The translations under genes and the position numbers were made by a program. Under the pieces are notes generated by a model. It worked only from the letters and a program-made list of their open reading frames with translations, did no database searches and was not told the DNA's origin. A stretch of 48,631 nucleotides of DNA, taken from positions 1 to 48,631 of the IMG/VR virus record IMGVR_UViG_3300034061_003104; one strand, given 5' to 3'. The stretch comes from a virus. Positions 18,201 to 26,200 of the stretch are shown here, one piece after another (positions within the stretch are counted from its first letter, which is position 1; each line of letters begins with the position of its first letter).

Positions 18201-18481
18201 TCGTGATTACCTGCAATTAAAACTGTAGGTCTTCTATTTGCTAAGTTCTGAAGAAAATCAGAGGCGATCTTTACACATTCAGGACTCAAATCACTCTTAT
18301 TATGAAATAAATCCCCCAATACGGCAACTACAGTTGACTCTGGTGTTCTTTCAATTGCTTTATATAGTTTTTCAAACACTTCTGTGTATTCATCATGTCT
18401 TTTTGTAAGACGAATATGAACGTCAGCTATGTGAAATATGTTCGTAAACTCTTTTACCTTACAATGTAACTTTGTTGCCAT
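15281..18481 (-). CDS. gp47-gp46: Mre11-Rad50 (T4 gp47-gp46) single-chain fusion nuclease/ATPase
   Basis: A 1066-residue protein joining two subunits that are separate in T4 and in cells. Residues 1 to about 330 form a Mre11/SbcD/gp47 metallophosphoesterase: HIADVHI (D20, H22), VLGDLFHN (D57), AGNHD (91-94), LFHGA (H168), LGDIHRY (H204). Residues about 385-1066 form a Rad50/SbcC/gp46 ATPase: Walker A FANNASGKSS (421-430), long coiled coils, zinc hook CEFC (C741, C744), signature LELSSGME (973-980), Walker B FIAIDEGF (1003-1010), and H-loop VISHLD (H1040). It should process DNA ends for recombination-dependent replication. T4 gp47 plus gp46 total about 900 residues, so nothing is missing. It is 3 bases downstream of the primase gene. 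Confidence 0.95.
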   Translation of the reverse strand: MATKLHCKVKEFTNIFHIADVHIRLTKRHDEYTEVFEKLYKAIERTPESTVVAVLGDLFHNKSDLSPECVKIASDFLQNLANRRPTVLIAGNHDATLANKNRLDSLTPIVDAVNHENLFYLKESGLFILGDILFNHFSIFDEHEKYVKYADIPKNYLNETRYNIVLFHGAVNDAITDVGYKVSSRTITNELFDGHQIALLGDIHRYQILQKYDDIEQKPCIVYAGSTIQQSHGEELKGHGFVYWNLKTKAFTHVEIPNDYGFYTVDLNKGVLVTDISDIPKKVRLRMKCCETVATEVKSILSEIRQVSEVIDVSYVRVDGNDITNKNIIDNTNLNINSVVDVDYQNTLISNFIKNKSGIDDKDVLEKIYTINKELNASLGKEQTVRNIRWKPKIFEFDNMFSYGEGNIIDFTKMHNVVGLFANNASGKSSILSALSFCIFDKCDRAFKASHVLNSQKMSFKCKFNFEVNGVDFFIERIGLADKKGNVKVDVKFWKEEGGKVIELNGEARRSTNDIIRDYVGTYDDFILTVLSIQNNKTGSFIDMGQTERKELLAQFMGLDIFDKLSTLSQEKSKEINVLIKNFKKNDYTQTLNNLTNIIETSSSLLTSETQSLEDLMTDRDVENNKLLEETKKLVSVDYGTENIHSLTQSETLYKNNILKLNNEISSSRVDYEKIESELSTLTLSEKTYLDNDTVKKYEEYVNVKREFSTKESQIERIKLVVNNKLEKLKTLEQHKYDPNCEFCTNNVFVKDAIKTKEELESDKANALVTFQEYTTLKNNVNSYGDIEQQYKNYKDIQIRKTNTENKLNKLNSNIVSSESKLLTEQTKLNVVLEKIEKFYKQKDVIESNEIIKSKIESIKSKIKIVDSNIKQKNTDIINLKTKLNSSIDQKNYIEKTIQEAKMLESKHEAYELYNSSVGRDGIPYELISQALPTIEKEVNNILSQIVEFTVSLQTDGKNVSTFINYEDKKWPLELSSGMEKFVSSLAIRVALINISNLPRPNFIAIDEGFGCADADNLSSMSTLFAFLKTNFDFVWVISHLDQMRDMVDNRIEIRKENGFSKVSFI

Positions 18482-18484
18482 AAT

Positions 18485-19426
18485 TTATATCAAAACCTTT
18501 AACTTAAATAGTTTCTCAAAGTCTATAGTATCACAACTATCTATCAACTCCCAAGTTTTTTCAAAACCCATAACGCTTGGGTCTTTGTCTTTCAATGGAA
18601 TCAACTTGGTTTTTATTCCATTCTTCACTAAGAATTCGCAGATTTTAATAGAATCCGAAATTGCGTCATTATCCAACATTACATTCACCATTGGAACATC
18701 ATACTCTAATAGTTTTAACTTTAATTTATTACTCAAAGTCTTTCCAAAAAGAGGTATAGTATTTGTTTTAACACTTATCGCATCAAATGGTCCCTCTACC
18801 AAAGTAATTGGTTCTTCAAAATTGACCAATAGTTCAAATCCAACGATGTTTTTTGAAAATGGGCAGCTTACATATTTTAATCCTTTCGTGTCATAGAAAC
18901 TTCTCGCCGTATAAAAATTCAAATGACCGTATTCATCATATGAAGGTATAATAATTCTATTCTTCAAATCACCTTCAGTTGCATATCCGATACAATAACG
19001 TAAAATATCTTCCTTGTTTATGCCTCTATTCTTTAAATAAACCAAAGCGTGACGATATTCTAATTCTGATGACGGTTCCCACATGGGTTTATATTCCTTT
19101 GGAAGTTGAAGAAGTGATTTTTGTTCTTCGACATCATCAAATGAAATAGAAAATTCTTTATTCTGCTTAAAAGTTTTAGTTTCACTTAAAAACTCATAAT
19201 ATGAAGTGGGTGCTCCTAATTTTTTAAATAATGTTTTAAAATTAAGACCTCCAAATCCACAAACCCAACAGTGATACTTACCTGTAACAATATTAACTTC
19301 TAATTTTCTTTTATAATGTTTACATTTGGGACAAAAATATACCGCATCAGTTCCTTTTCTAATCTTAGGAGTCTGATTCAATAGTTTATTTAAATTACTT
19401 AGTATATTTTCTTGATACAACGACAT
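18485..19426 (-). CDS. gp61: DNA primase, gp61/DnaG type
   Basis: Makes RNA primers for lagging-strand synthesis with the replicative helicase. A zinc-binding domain (C32, C35 in FCPKC; C53, C56 in CWVCGFGG) is followed by a linker and a TOPRIM catalytic domain: NRIIIPSYDEYGHLNFYTAR (156-175), LVEGPFDAIS with E211 (209-218), VMLDNDAI with D252/D254, and KDKDPS (279-284). At 313 residues it is close to T4 gp61 (342), with no helicase domain fused. It sits in a tight cluster with the nuclease fusion downstream and the DUF2786-like and RuvC-like genes upstream. Confidence 0.9.
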   Translation of the reverse strand: MSLYQENILSNLNKLLNQTPKIRKGTDAVYFCPKCKHYKRKLEVNIVTGKYHCWVCGFGGLNFKTLFKKLGAPTSYYEFLSETKTFKQNKEFSISFDDVEEQKSLLQLPKEYKPMWEPSSELEYRHALVYLKNRGINKEDILRYCIGYATEGDLKNRIIIPSYDEYGHLNFYTARSFYDTKGLKYVSCPFSKNIVGFELLVNFEEPITLVEGPFDAISVKTNTIPLFGKTLSNKLKLKLLEYDVPMVNVMLDNDAISDSIKICEFLVKNGIKTKLIPLKDKDPSVMGFEKTWELIDSCDTIDFEKLFKLKVLI

Positions 19427-19429
19427 CAG

Positions 19430-20116
19430 TTATAGTTTATCACTGGATTCCTCGTCTATCAATTTTTTATTAGGGTCAATTTTCTTCCAAGGTTTCTGTT
19501 CCAACGCAACTGCAATCCTCATCAATTTAATTGGGTCAATCGGTTTTTCTTTGGCAAGATCTTCGGATTTTTTATCATTCTTTGAAGCATTATCGTTATT
19601 TTCTTGGGGTTTCTCATCAGAATGATCTTCAGAAACATCTTCGGATTCTGGTGTTGGTGGCGGCGGAGGGTCATTTGGTTGAACAACATTTTCTTGAGTA
19701 TATGTTTGTGGTTTTGGAATGTAACCCACCGCATTTCTAGCTAAAATTCCTTGAACCAGATACATTTTATAATCGTCATACATCTTTTTATAATAATCAA
19801 ATGCATCATCGATATCTCTGTATTGAGAATTTGTGAGAGAAATTTTAACACATAGATTATTTTCCCTCCATTTAAATGCAGGAACATCTAAAACCATACA
19901 TGTTATATTTTTCAACAGTTCTCGTTCGTGATTGTCTTTGAGTATAAAATAAAAATCTCTTTTTTCGTCAACGTCTTCTAACTCAGATTCTGAAATATTA
20001 TATTTATCACAGAGTATTTTTAATTTTTCTTTTGCAGACGACGATTCTCCTCCAACTCCTTTATCAACGAGAGCTTTTACTTTTTTTATTAGTTCCAATA
20101 TCTTTTCTGGAGTCAT
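19430..20116 (-). CDS. DUF2786-like protein with acidic/Pro-rich linker
   Basis: A 228-residue protein starting at the first ATG (MTPEKILELIKKVKAL); a GTG 9 bases earlier is possible. The N-terminal 45 residues resemble DUF2786, a short helical module with an Ala/Lys-rich core and a DKYNISESEL ending, of unknown role. Residues about 50-125 form an alpha/beta region, followed by a PPPPPTP stretch, an acidic Asp/Glu/Ser/Lys linker (about 150-195), and a terminal helix with KLMRIAVALEQKPWKK, which could be a partner-binding peptide. The start lies inside the end of the RuvC-like gene (53-base overlap in another frame), so expression is coupled. Confidence 0.7.
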   Translation of the reverse strand: MTPEKILELIKKVKALVDKGVGGESSSAKEKLKILCDKYNISESELEDVDEKRDFYFILKDNHERELLKNITCMVLDVPAFKWRENNLCVKISLTNSQYRDIDDAFDYYKKMYDDYKMYLVQGILARNAVGYIPKPQTYTQENVVQPNDPPPPPTPESEDVSEDHSDEKPQENNDNASKNDKKSEDLAKEKPIDPIKLMRIAVALEQKPWKKIDPNKKLIDEESSDKL

Positions 20117-20615
20117 ACATTGCACAAACTATGCTATCATACATATCTCCATTACGTTCATCCCAGTTACCTTTTTTATTATTTACAGTAAATTTTACTA
20201 CTTCCGGTATCAATTTTTCCAACTCGGATTTTACGAACTCTTTTGACTTTACACCTTTAATTCTACACTTGCCGAATAGTTGTTTACGCATTGTATTAAC
20301 ACTTAATAAATTAACTTTCTTTTTAAAGTGTTCTTCTAAAATATAAGCAAAGACAGCATTGTGTCTTGCAAGAGTAATTATAGTTTGTTGACTAGTAAAT
20401 CCACCAGCAAATCCACTTAATGCAGCTTCCAAATTAATTTCTTCAAACTGATTTGCATACTTGTTGACTTCGATTACAGAAATGACGTGGTATGTCTTTT
20501 CTTTTGTAGTTTCAAACTTTTTGGTGTCAACAAATCCTGCATCTAGAATCTTGCCATTTTCACTAAATGCCCAGCCTGTAACTGATGTTGATGAATCTAA
20601 CCCTAATATAACCAT
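20064..20615 (-). CDS. RuvC-like Holliday-junction resolvase
   Basis: A 183-residue RNase H-fold nuclease. Its acidic residues fall where RuvC has them: D7 in ILGLDSSTSVTGW, E63 in EEINLEAALSGFAGG, and D157/D160 in NGDMYDSIVCAMYD. The segment ARHNAVFAYILEE, followed by VNTMRKQLFGKCRIKG, is like the RuvC dimer region. In T4 branch removal before packaging is done by endonuclease VII (gp49); here a RuvC-type enzyme is the likely replacement. Next to primase and the gp47-gp46 fusion it fits a recombination module. The basic tail (KKSKSSR) overlaps the next gene. Confidence 0.85.
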   Translation of the reverse strand: MVILGLDSSTSVTGWAFSENGKILDAGFVDTKKFETTKEKTYHVISVIEVNKYANQFEEINLEAALSGFAGGFTSQQTIITLARHNAVFAYILEEHFKKKVNLLSVNTMRKQLFGKCRIKGVKSKEFVKSELEKLIPEVVKFTVNNKKGNWDERNGDMYDSIVCAMYDSRKDIGTNKKSKSSR

Positions 20616-20635
20616 ATACTAATATATAGTATAGA

Positions 20636-20908
20636 TTATTTGTAACGCTTAGTATTTAATCCTTGAGACAATAGAGAAACATTCACAGATTCGTCACCTT
20701 GAACGGCTTTATAATCAGTTTGGGTTTGTTTTACTGTAAATCCACCATCTTTGCTATACAAAGTATTTTGCATACTTGCATTTGTCTTGACTACCGCACC
20801 AGAATTTGTTTGGATATTTTTAGCATTAAAAGCACCTCCAACATTTTGGGTGTTATATCTATCTTCCAATGTTTTTACCAAGGAATCTCTGGAATATGTA
20901 TTTGGCAT
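20636..20908 (-). CDS. Small polar protein of unknown function
   Basis: A 90-residue Asn/Thr/Gln/Ser-rich protein without hydrophobic segments or Cys. It begins MPNTYSRDSLVKTLEDRYNTQ and ends LLSQGLNTKRYK; no family is recognised. It lies between the large tail-fibre gene and the RuvC-like gene, with a 20-base gap on the RuvC side, so it could belong to either unit. The ATATTTATA element upstream suggests it may start its own unit rather than being read only from the fibre operon. Confidence 0.6.
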   Translation of the reverse strand: MPNTYSRDSLVKTLEDRYNTQNVGGAFNAKNIQTNSGAVVKTNASMQNTLYSKDGGFTVKQTQTDYKAVQGDESVNVSLLSQGLNTKRYK

Positions 20909-20925
20909 ATATTATACTTTCTTTT

Positions 20926-20934
20926 TATAAATAT
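20926..20934 (-). promoter_or_regulatory. ATATTTATA element before the 90-residue gene
   Basis: Ends 17 bases before the ATG at 20908. Confidence 0.3.
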
Positions 20935-20936
20935 TA

Positions 20937-23267
20937 TCAAATGTCCCATTTTACCAAAATATTTATCGGAAATTCACCGCCGTTTTTAATCGGAGTTCCA
21001 AGTTTTCCAACGGCAACTAAATATGGACCATTATACAATCCTACAGTTGTAATATAAGGTGCCAAGTAAGATCCGGTATTGTCTATAGATGAACTATATT
21101 GATAACCAAAGAATTCAGGATTTATATAAGACGGATTTACCTTACTCGTCTTCACATCCAAATAATTCAATATATCCGTTAATTTAGATCTAATTGATCT
21201 AGAAGATATATATTTTTTATAAAGATTTTCAGTCAATTGATTAGAAAAGTATTTCCATAAAATAAACATGTCATTTATATCAAGTTTGCCTGCACCATCA
21301 AAATCAAACTCTAACTTATTATTGTCAAAATAAGTTAAATAATTAGAAGTCAATAATGAGCTGCTAAAATAATTAACGGTAGAGTCTAATAGAGGATTTC
21401 CTTCATAATCGTTTTTCAAACCTGTATAATAATAGAATAAACTTCTTTCATAATCGTTTTCGATTACTAGATCCCACCATTTTTCATTGCCTACATTCAA
21501 TTTGCAGATATAACGTAAAATTAAATCTACATCTTTGAAATCAAAATGTTTGTCTCCATTTATATCATATGCAAATGGAAGTTTATATGTGGCAGTAGGA
21601 TTCGTGCTTACATTAAATTCGCCAGGTTCAACTGTGCATATAATCTGATTCTCATATAATGTTATTTGTGAGTTATATTCTAAATCATAATATGGAATAG
21701 GATCAGAATATATTCTCTCTTGTGTCATTATATTTTCAAAGATAGAACCCGTTGTTTTTAATACTATGTTTCCGTTTCTATAAAAGACATTTCCAATATG
21801 ATAATCACTCAAGAAATTGTTAAAGTTATAAACGTAACTATAACCTCTAATATTTGCATAGTTGTTAATAGATTGAGTTACATTTCTATTAGTATCAAGT
21901 AATAAACAAGGAGAACCAACTACAATTGATTGAGTCGAAACTGCAATTGAATTTCCATAAACAGTATGAGGATATCCATTTTCTTTTCTTCTACATAAGT
22001 TATGTATAGGAGTCCACGATCCGCTTAGATTTTTATACAAATAAACATATCCCTGGGTGTTATTTGAATCATCGGTCGATTCATCAAATAATACAGAATT
22101 TAAAGTTCCTGTAATGTAACTTGAGCTAAATGGAAAATTCCATTTGAGAGAGGATGCTACTAAATAATCACCAAATACATCTACACTATATCCAAATTTA
22201 TTATTTTTAAAGTATCCATGATCATCATCAACTATTCCGTTATGAATCTTTTGAGTTTTTTCCCATCTATTATTACATCTTCTATAAATAAATGCTGAAC
22301 CCCTCTTTATTAACGTAGATCCACTATATTCATAATATTGAGATTCATTTGGACATCCTATAATTGCCCAGTCACCATAAATTGATAATGATTTGCCAAA
22401 GTTATCATATGATTGAGATGATGATGAACTTGGATACATGTCAAAATACGGTAATTTATAATTAAAATCTCCGTCACCATTAAATTTAGTAACTTCTACC
22501 CAACCAACGGAAGAAGACTCAAAGAAATATACGGTTCCATTGCTTGAATTGGATGAACTATTAGCAATTATAAGTCGTTGACTGCTACTAACATCTAATT
22601 TTACAGAAGATCCAAAATAATCTCCTATTATACTATTGCTTCCTGTCAGCGATGTTAAATAGTTCCAAATATTTCCCGATTTTGTATATAATAATACTTC
22701 CCCTTTATGATTGAAAGATTTATTTGCCCCTATTGCAAGGATTCCGTTTGCAATTGATACGTCACATCCAAAACTACCACTTTCTCTATTAAAAGAACTC
22801 GTAATAGTAAAGTATGGAATAACATCTTGTGTAGAAATATCGTATACATCAACATTTGAACCGGTTATTAGTGTAGTTGGATTCGGAGAATAAACAGAAC
22901 AAGAAAAATATCTTGTAGCAATTGCTAAATCATTATTATACAATGATAATGCGTTTCCATATTCGTTTTCTATTTTATTTACACCTGTATTGTCTGTGAA
23001 ATCATATTGTATATATTGTGAATCTTCCGTCTGTAAATCATCAGTTTGTGATAAATTGAATACATTGTTATTATCTTGATCTATAGATTTTTGAAGAGTC
23101 AAATAATCATCATATTTTCCGGTGCTATAATTGTATTTTTTAACAGATACTTCGCCGATGCTAAATCCGGACCCACTTCTAAATGACGGAGGCGATCCTA
23201 CAGCAATATAATCGCCATAAGAAGCAACTTTATAACCATAATTTTCATTTTTTATATTAAAATTCAT
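20937..23267 (-). CDS. FG-GAP/beta-propeller-like tail protein with dockerin-like calcium loops
   Basis: A 776-residue protein probably on the tail or baseplate surface. The N-terminal 460 residues repeat a blade-like pattern about every 50-60 residues (FG...S/VxxxGDY/W.AIGxP, for example 11-25, 166-180, 290-305, 358-372), as in FG-GAP/integrin-type propellers. Residues 568-579 (DINGDKHFDFKD) form a full dockerin/EF-hand calcium loop, with a second, slightly altered loop at 655-666 (DFDGAGKLDIND). The C-terminal 40 residues (YITTVGLYN...) recur at the end of the protein at 27332-28378. Neighbour spacing is 1 base, so it is one operon with the large fibre. Adhesin or fibre function is inferred. 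Confidence 0.75.
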   Translation of the reverse strand: MNFNIKNENYGYKVASYGDYIAVGSPPSFRSGSGFSIGEVSVKKYNYSTGKYDDYLTLQKSIDQDNNNVFNLSQTDDLQTEDSQYIQYDFTDNTGVNKIENEYGNALSLYNNDLAIATRYFSCSVYSPNPTTLITGSNVDVYDISTQDVIPYFTITSSFNRESGSFGCDVSIANGILAIGANKSFNHKGEVLLYTKSGNIWNYLTSLTGSNSIIGDYFGSSVKLDVSSSQRLIIANSSSNSSNGTVYFFESSSVGWVEVTKFNGDGDFNYKLPYFDMYPSSSSSQSYDNFGKSLSIYGDWAIIGCPNESQYYEYSGSTLIKRGSAFIYRRCNNRWEKTQKIHNGIVDDDHGYFKNNKFGYSVDVFGDYLVASSLKWNFPFSSSYITGTLNSVLFDESTDDSNNTQGYVYLYKNLSGSWTPIHNLCRRKENGYPHTVYGNSIAVSTQSIVVGSPCLLLDTNRNVTQSINNYANIRGYSYVYNFNNFLSDYHIGNVFYRNGNIVLKTTGSIFENIMTQERIYSDPIPYYDLEYNSQITLYENQIICTVEPGEFNVSTNPTATYKLPFAYDINGDKHFDFKDVDLILRYICKLNVGNEKWWDLVIENDYERSLFYYYTGLKNDYEGNPLLDSTVNYFSSSLLTSNYLTYFDNNKLEFDFDGAGKLDINDMFILWKYFSNQLTENLYKKYISSRSIRSKLTDILNYLDVKTSKVNPSYINPEFFGYQYSSSIDNTGSYLAPYITTVGLYNGPYLVAVGKLGTPIKNGGEFPINILVKWDI

Positions 23268-23268
23268 A

Positions 23269-26200
23269 TTATGTTATATAATTTATATTGTAAACCGATG
23301 AACTATTTGCATAAATTTCACGGATTCCAAATCCTTTAATTGTATAATTTCCTCTAACACCATATTTTCCATAAACTTTAAGGAAGTCTACTGGTTCGCC
23401 ACCTTCGGATGCGTCCTTACCATTATATGCTGTGTTGTAATATTCATTAATATTTGTTAATTCGCCAACAGCATTTGTAAAATCACTATTACCTTGAGTG
23501 CCATACATAGTTCCGTTATATGACTTGAAATACACAGACGATGTTCCGGCATTTTTATCTTGAGCACCACCAGCAATAATTCCTAATAGTGCATATTGAG
23601 AACCAGTTTGAGATCCGGTTATAAAATAACTATTGCCACCCACCGGATCGCCGATCAAAGATATTGATACAGGATTTACTGTCAAATTTAAATTGTGTAG
23701 TCCTGCTATCCACCTTCTATTTGCACTATAGTCACGGAATGATATGACTAAAACATCTGTTGATTTAAAGCTAGATGGTATAGTAAAGTTTTCATTTTTA
23801 ACATTTACATACTGACGATCTGGTGCTTGATGATCACTTACAAATATCTGTGTAAAATTCTTGAACATTTCGATTGATGGTGATGTCGTAACATCCCAGA
23901 TTTGATAACCAAGTAATAAAAAGTCATTTATATATCCATTGAAACTTAAACTTAATACATCGTTTGCTTGAACAATATATAATTGGTCTCTCGCAGTCAA
24001 AATACCATAGTTATTTAACTGTTCCTGAGTCACACTATTTCCTACAAAAATTAAATCCTTATTAGGCCCTATCGGAACTGGACCAATTAATTGTTCTCCG
24101 TAATAATCTCTATATTTAGGAACAGGAATAAAATTTTTAAGAATAGGTGCGGTTATCGGATTTAAATCGGAATTTGGAGGATCAATAATTAATTTTGATT
24201 GTTTATAACCAAATTCGCCTCTTGAAACCGAAGGTGCGTTTCCTTCAGCTAAATATCCTTTTATCTCCGATGAAACAGGTTGAATTTGGTATTGTTGCAA
24301 TTTTCCGTTTTTGCCTACATAGGCTTTAACGGATTGCAAGTTTTTGTCTATTACATATTTGGATGGTAATGTAAAACTAATACTTGCACCAGACCCACCG
24401 ATTTTTCCATAACCATTTCCTGTAAATTGATATAAAACACTATCGTTTGTATATGGTGATTGTCTTTCAATCGAAATATCCAATGTAAAATCGGCAGAAT
24501 AATTTGAGTCAGTATTAGTAACACTAACTGCATATAATCCCGCAAACATTTTATTTGTGCAATTTTCTGATGGTGTAGGAATATTAGGTGTCCATTTTAG
24601 ATTATATTTATTATTTTCTTGACTTGTAGGCAATTCACATCCTGATGCTGGTATCGCATTGATTACTATTTTTGCCAATTGTTTAACGTTCTCTGTAAAT
24701 TTAGAATCATTAATTTTAGTTATTATTGATTGTTTGAAATTACTAAAAGTTACGGAGTTTATTGAGAATGTATCTATACCAAAAGGATCGGATGGGATAA
24801 ATGGACCACCGCCGCCGACAATTTCAAATTCTGGATCATAACCTCCTCGTTGTAAAGTATAACCATTTAATGTTGGATGTGTAGATTTTACTGTATTCCA
24901 ACTGCCTGTTACCGATGGGTCATAATATTTTTTAAGATTATAAGATGAACTGGTAATATCAGAATTCAACTGACGTGTTAAATTATTTCCACTAAAATTA
25001 TATATGTCGGTGAATATGTATATAAAATCTCCGATATTTAAGTTCGCCGTTTGATAGACACTGATGTTAGTGCCGGGTGATGATGCTACTATCTTATACG
25101 TTCCAACCGCTGATGGTTTTGCATTTGACCCATTATATGTAATAGTAGGATTTACAGAGTTTGTTATATCAATATCTCCGTTTCTGGATGGAATATAAAT
25201 TTTATTTATCTTTACATCTTTTATCTCATCCGACACAGTTTTTACATTCTTTAAATTCTCTGTTGTGTAAGGATATTCTTTGATGGAATTTACTTGTGTT
25301 AAATTATCAAATACAACGGTTGCGGTTGTAGGTTTAATTGTAACAGTTGCGGTTGATAAATACCCACTCTCTGAAGTTAGTCTGATCGGATCTTCTTTTG
25401 ATATAAATATTTTATACGTATTCGCATCTAAAGGATAATACTGTAATTCAGTTAACGGCTTCTGTGAGGGTTTTGTAACATTATAATCAGGATATATAAC
25501 GGATGACACTTTTGTATAATTGACATATTTATCTGTTCTGTATAATGTAGGATACGTTACTCCATTAACTATTTTGTTTGAAAACGCACTTCCGTAACTT
25601 ATGTAGTAAGTATCATTTTTATTGAAATGAGAAGTTGCAACAAATGTAATTCCATTACCAACAAAATATGGGTAAGTGTCATACGTAACGGTCTGAGATT
25701 CAATACTAACAGATGTATCAACTTTTACAGTTATACTTGGTTGGGTCAAACTATATTTTGCTGAATCTGTTCCTGTAATTGTATAATTGCTGCTCAAAGT
25801 AACTGAAAAACTACCCTCTGATGCGGATGATGTTATAGTTCCTGTTGAAGGTTTCAAATTAATAGTTACAATGTTACCGTCTACTATACCGATTAAATTT
25901 GCAGTTTGATTGTTTATATTTATCGTCGTTGAATCTCCAATTTTTATATTATTTGCACTTACGCCTGTAATTTGTAGAGATTTTTGTGTAACCGTAAATG
26001 TGACTGTCGTCGAAACTGAAGCAAATCCGTTGATAGTAGGCATTGTTTCGGCCTTCACAGTAACCGTTCCCAAAGAAGCAGCAGTTTTACTAGGAACTAT
26101 ATCCAATTGGTTATTATTTAGTATTCTTGCTAAATTTCCACCGCCGGTTATAGTATATTTTATTGGAAACCCATTAATACTGTCTGTCGCACTGAGTGTT

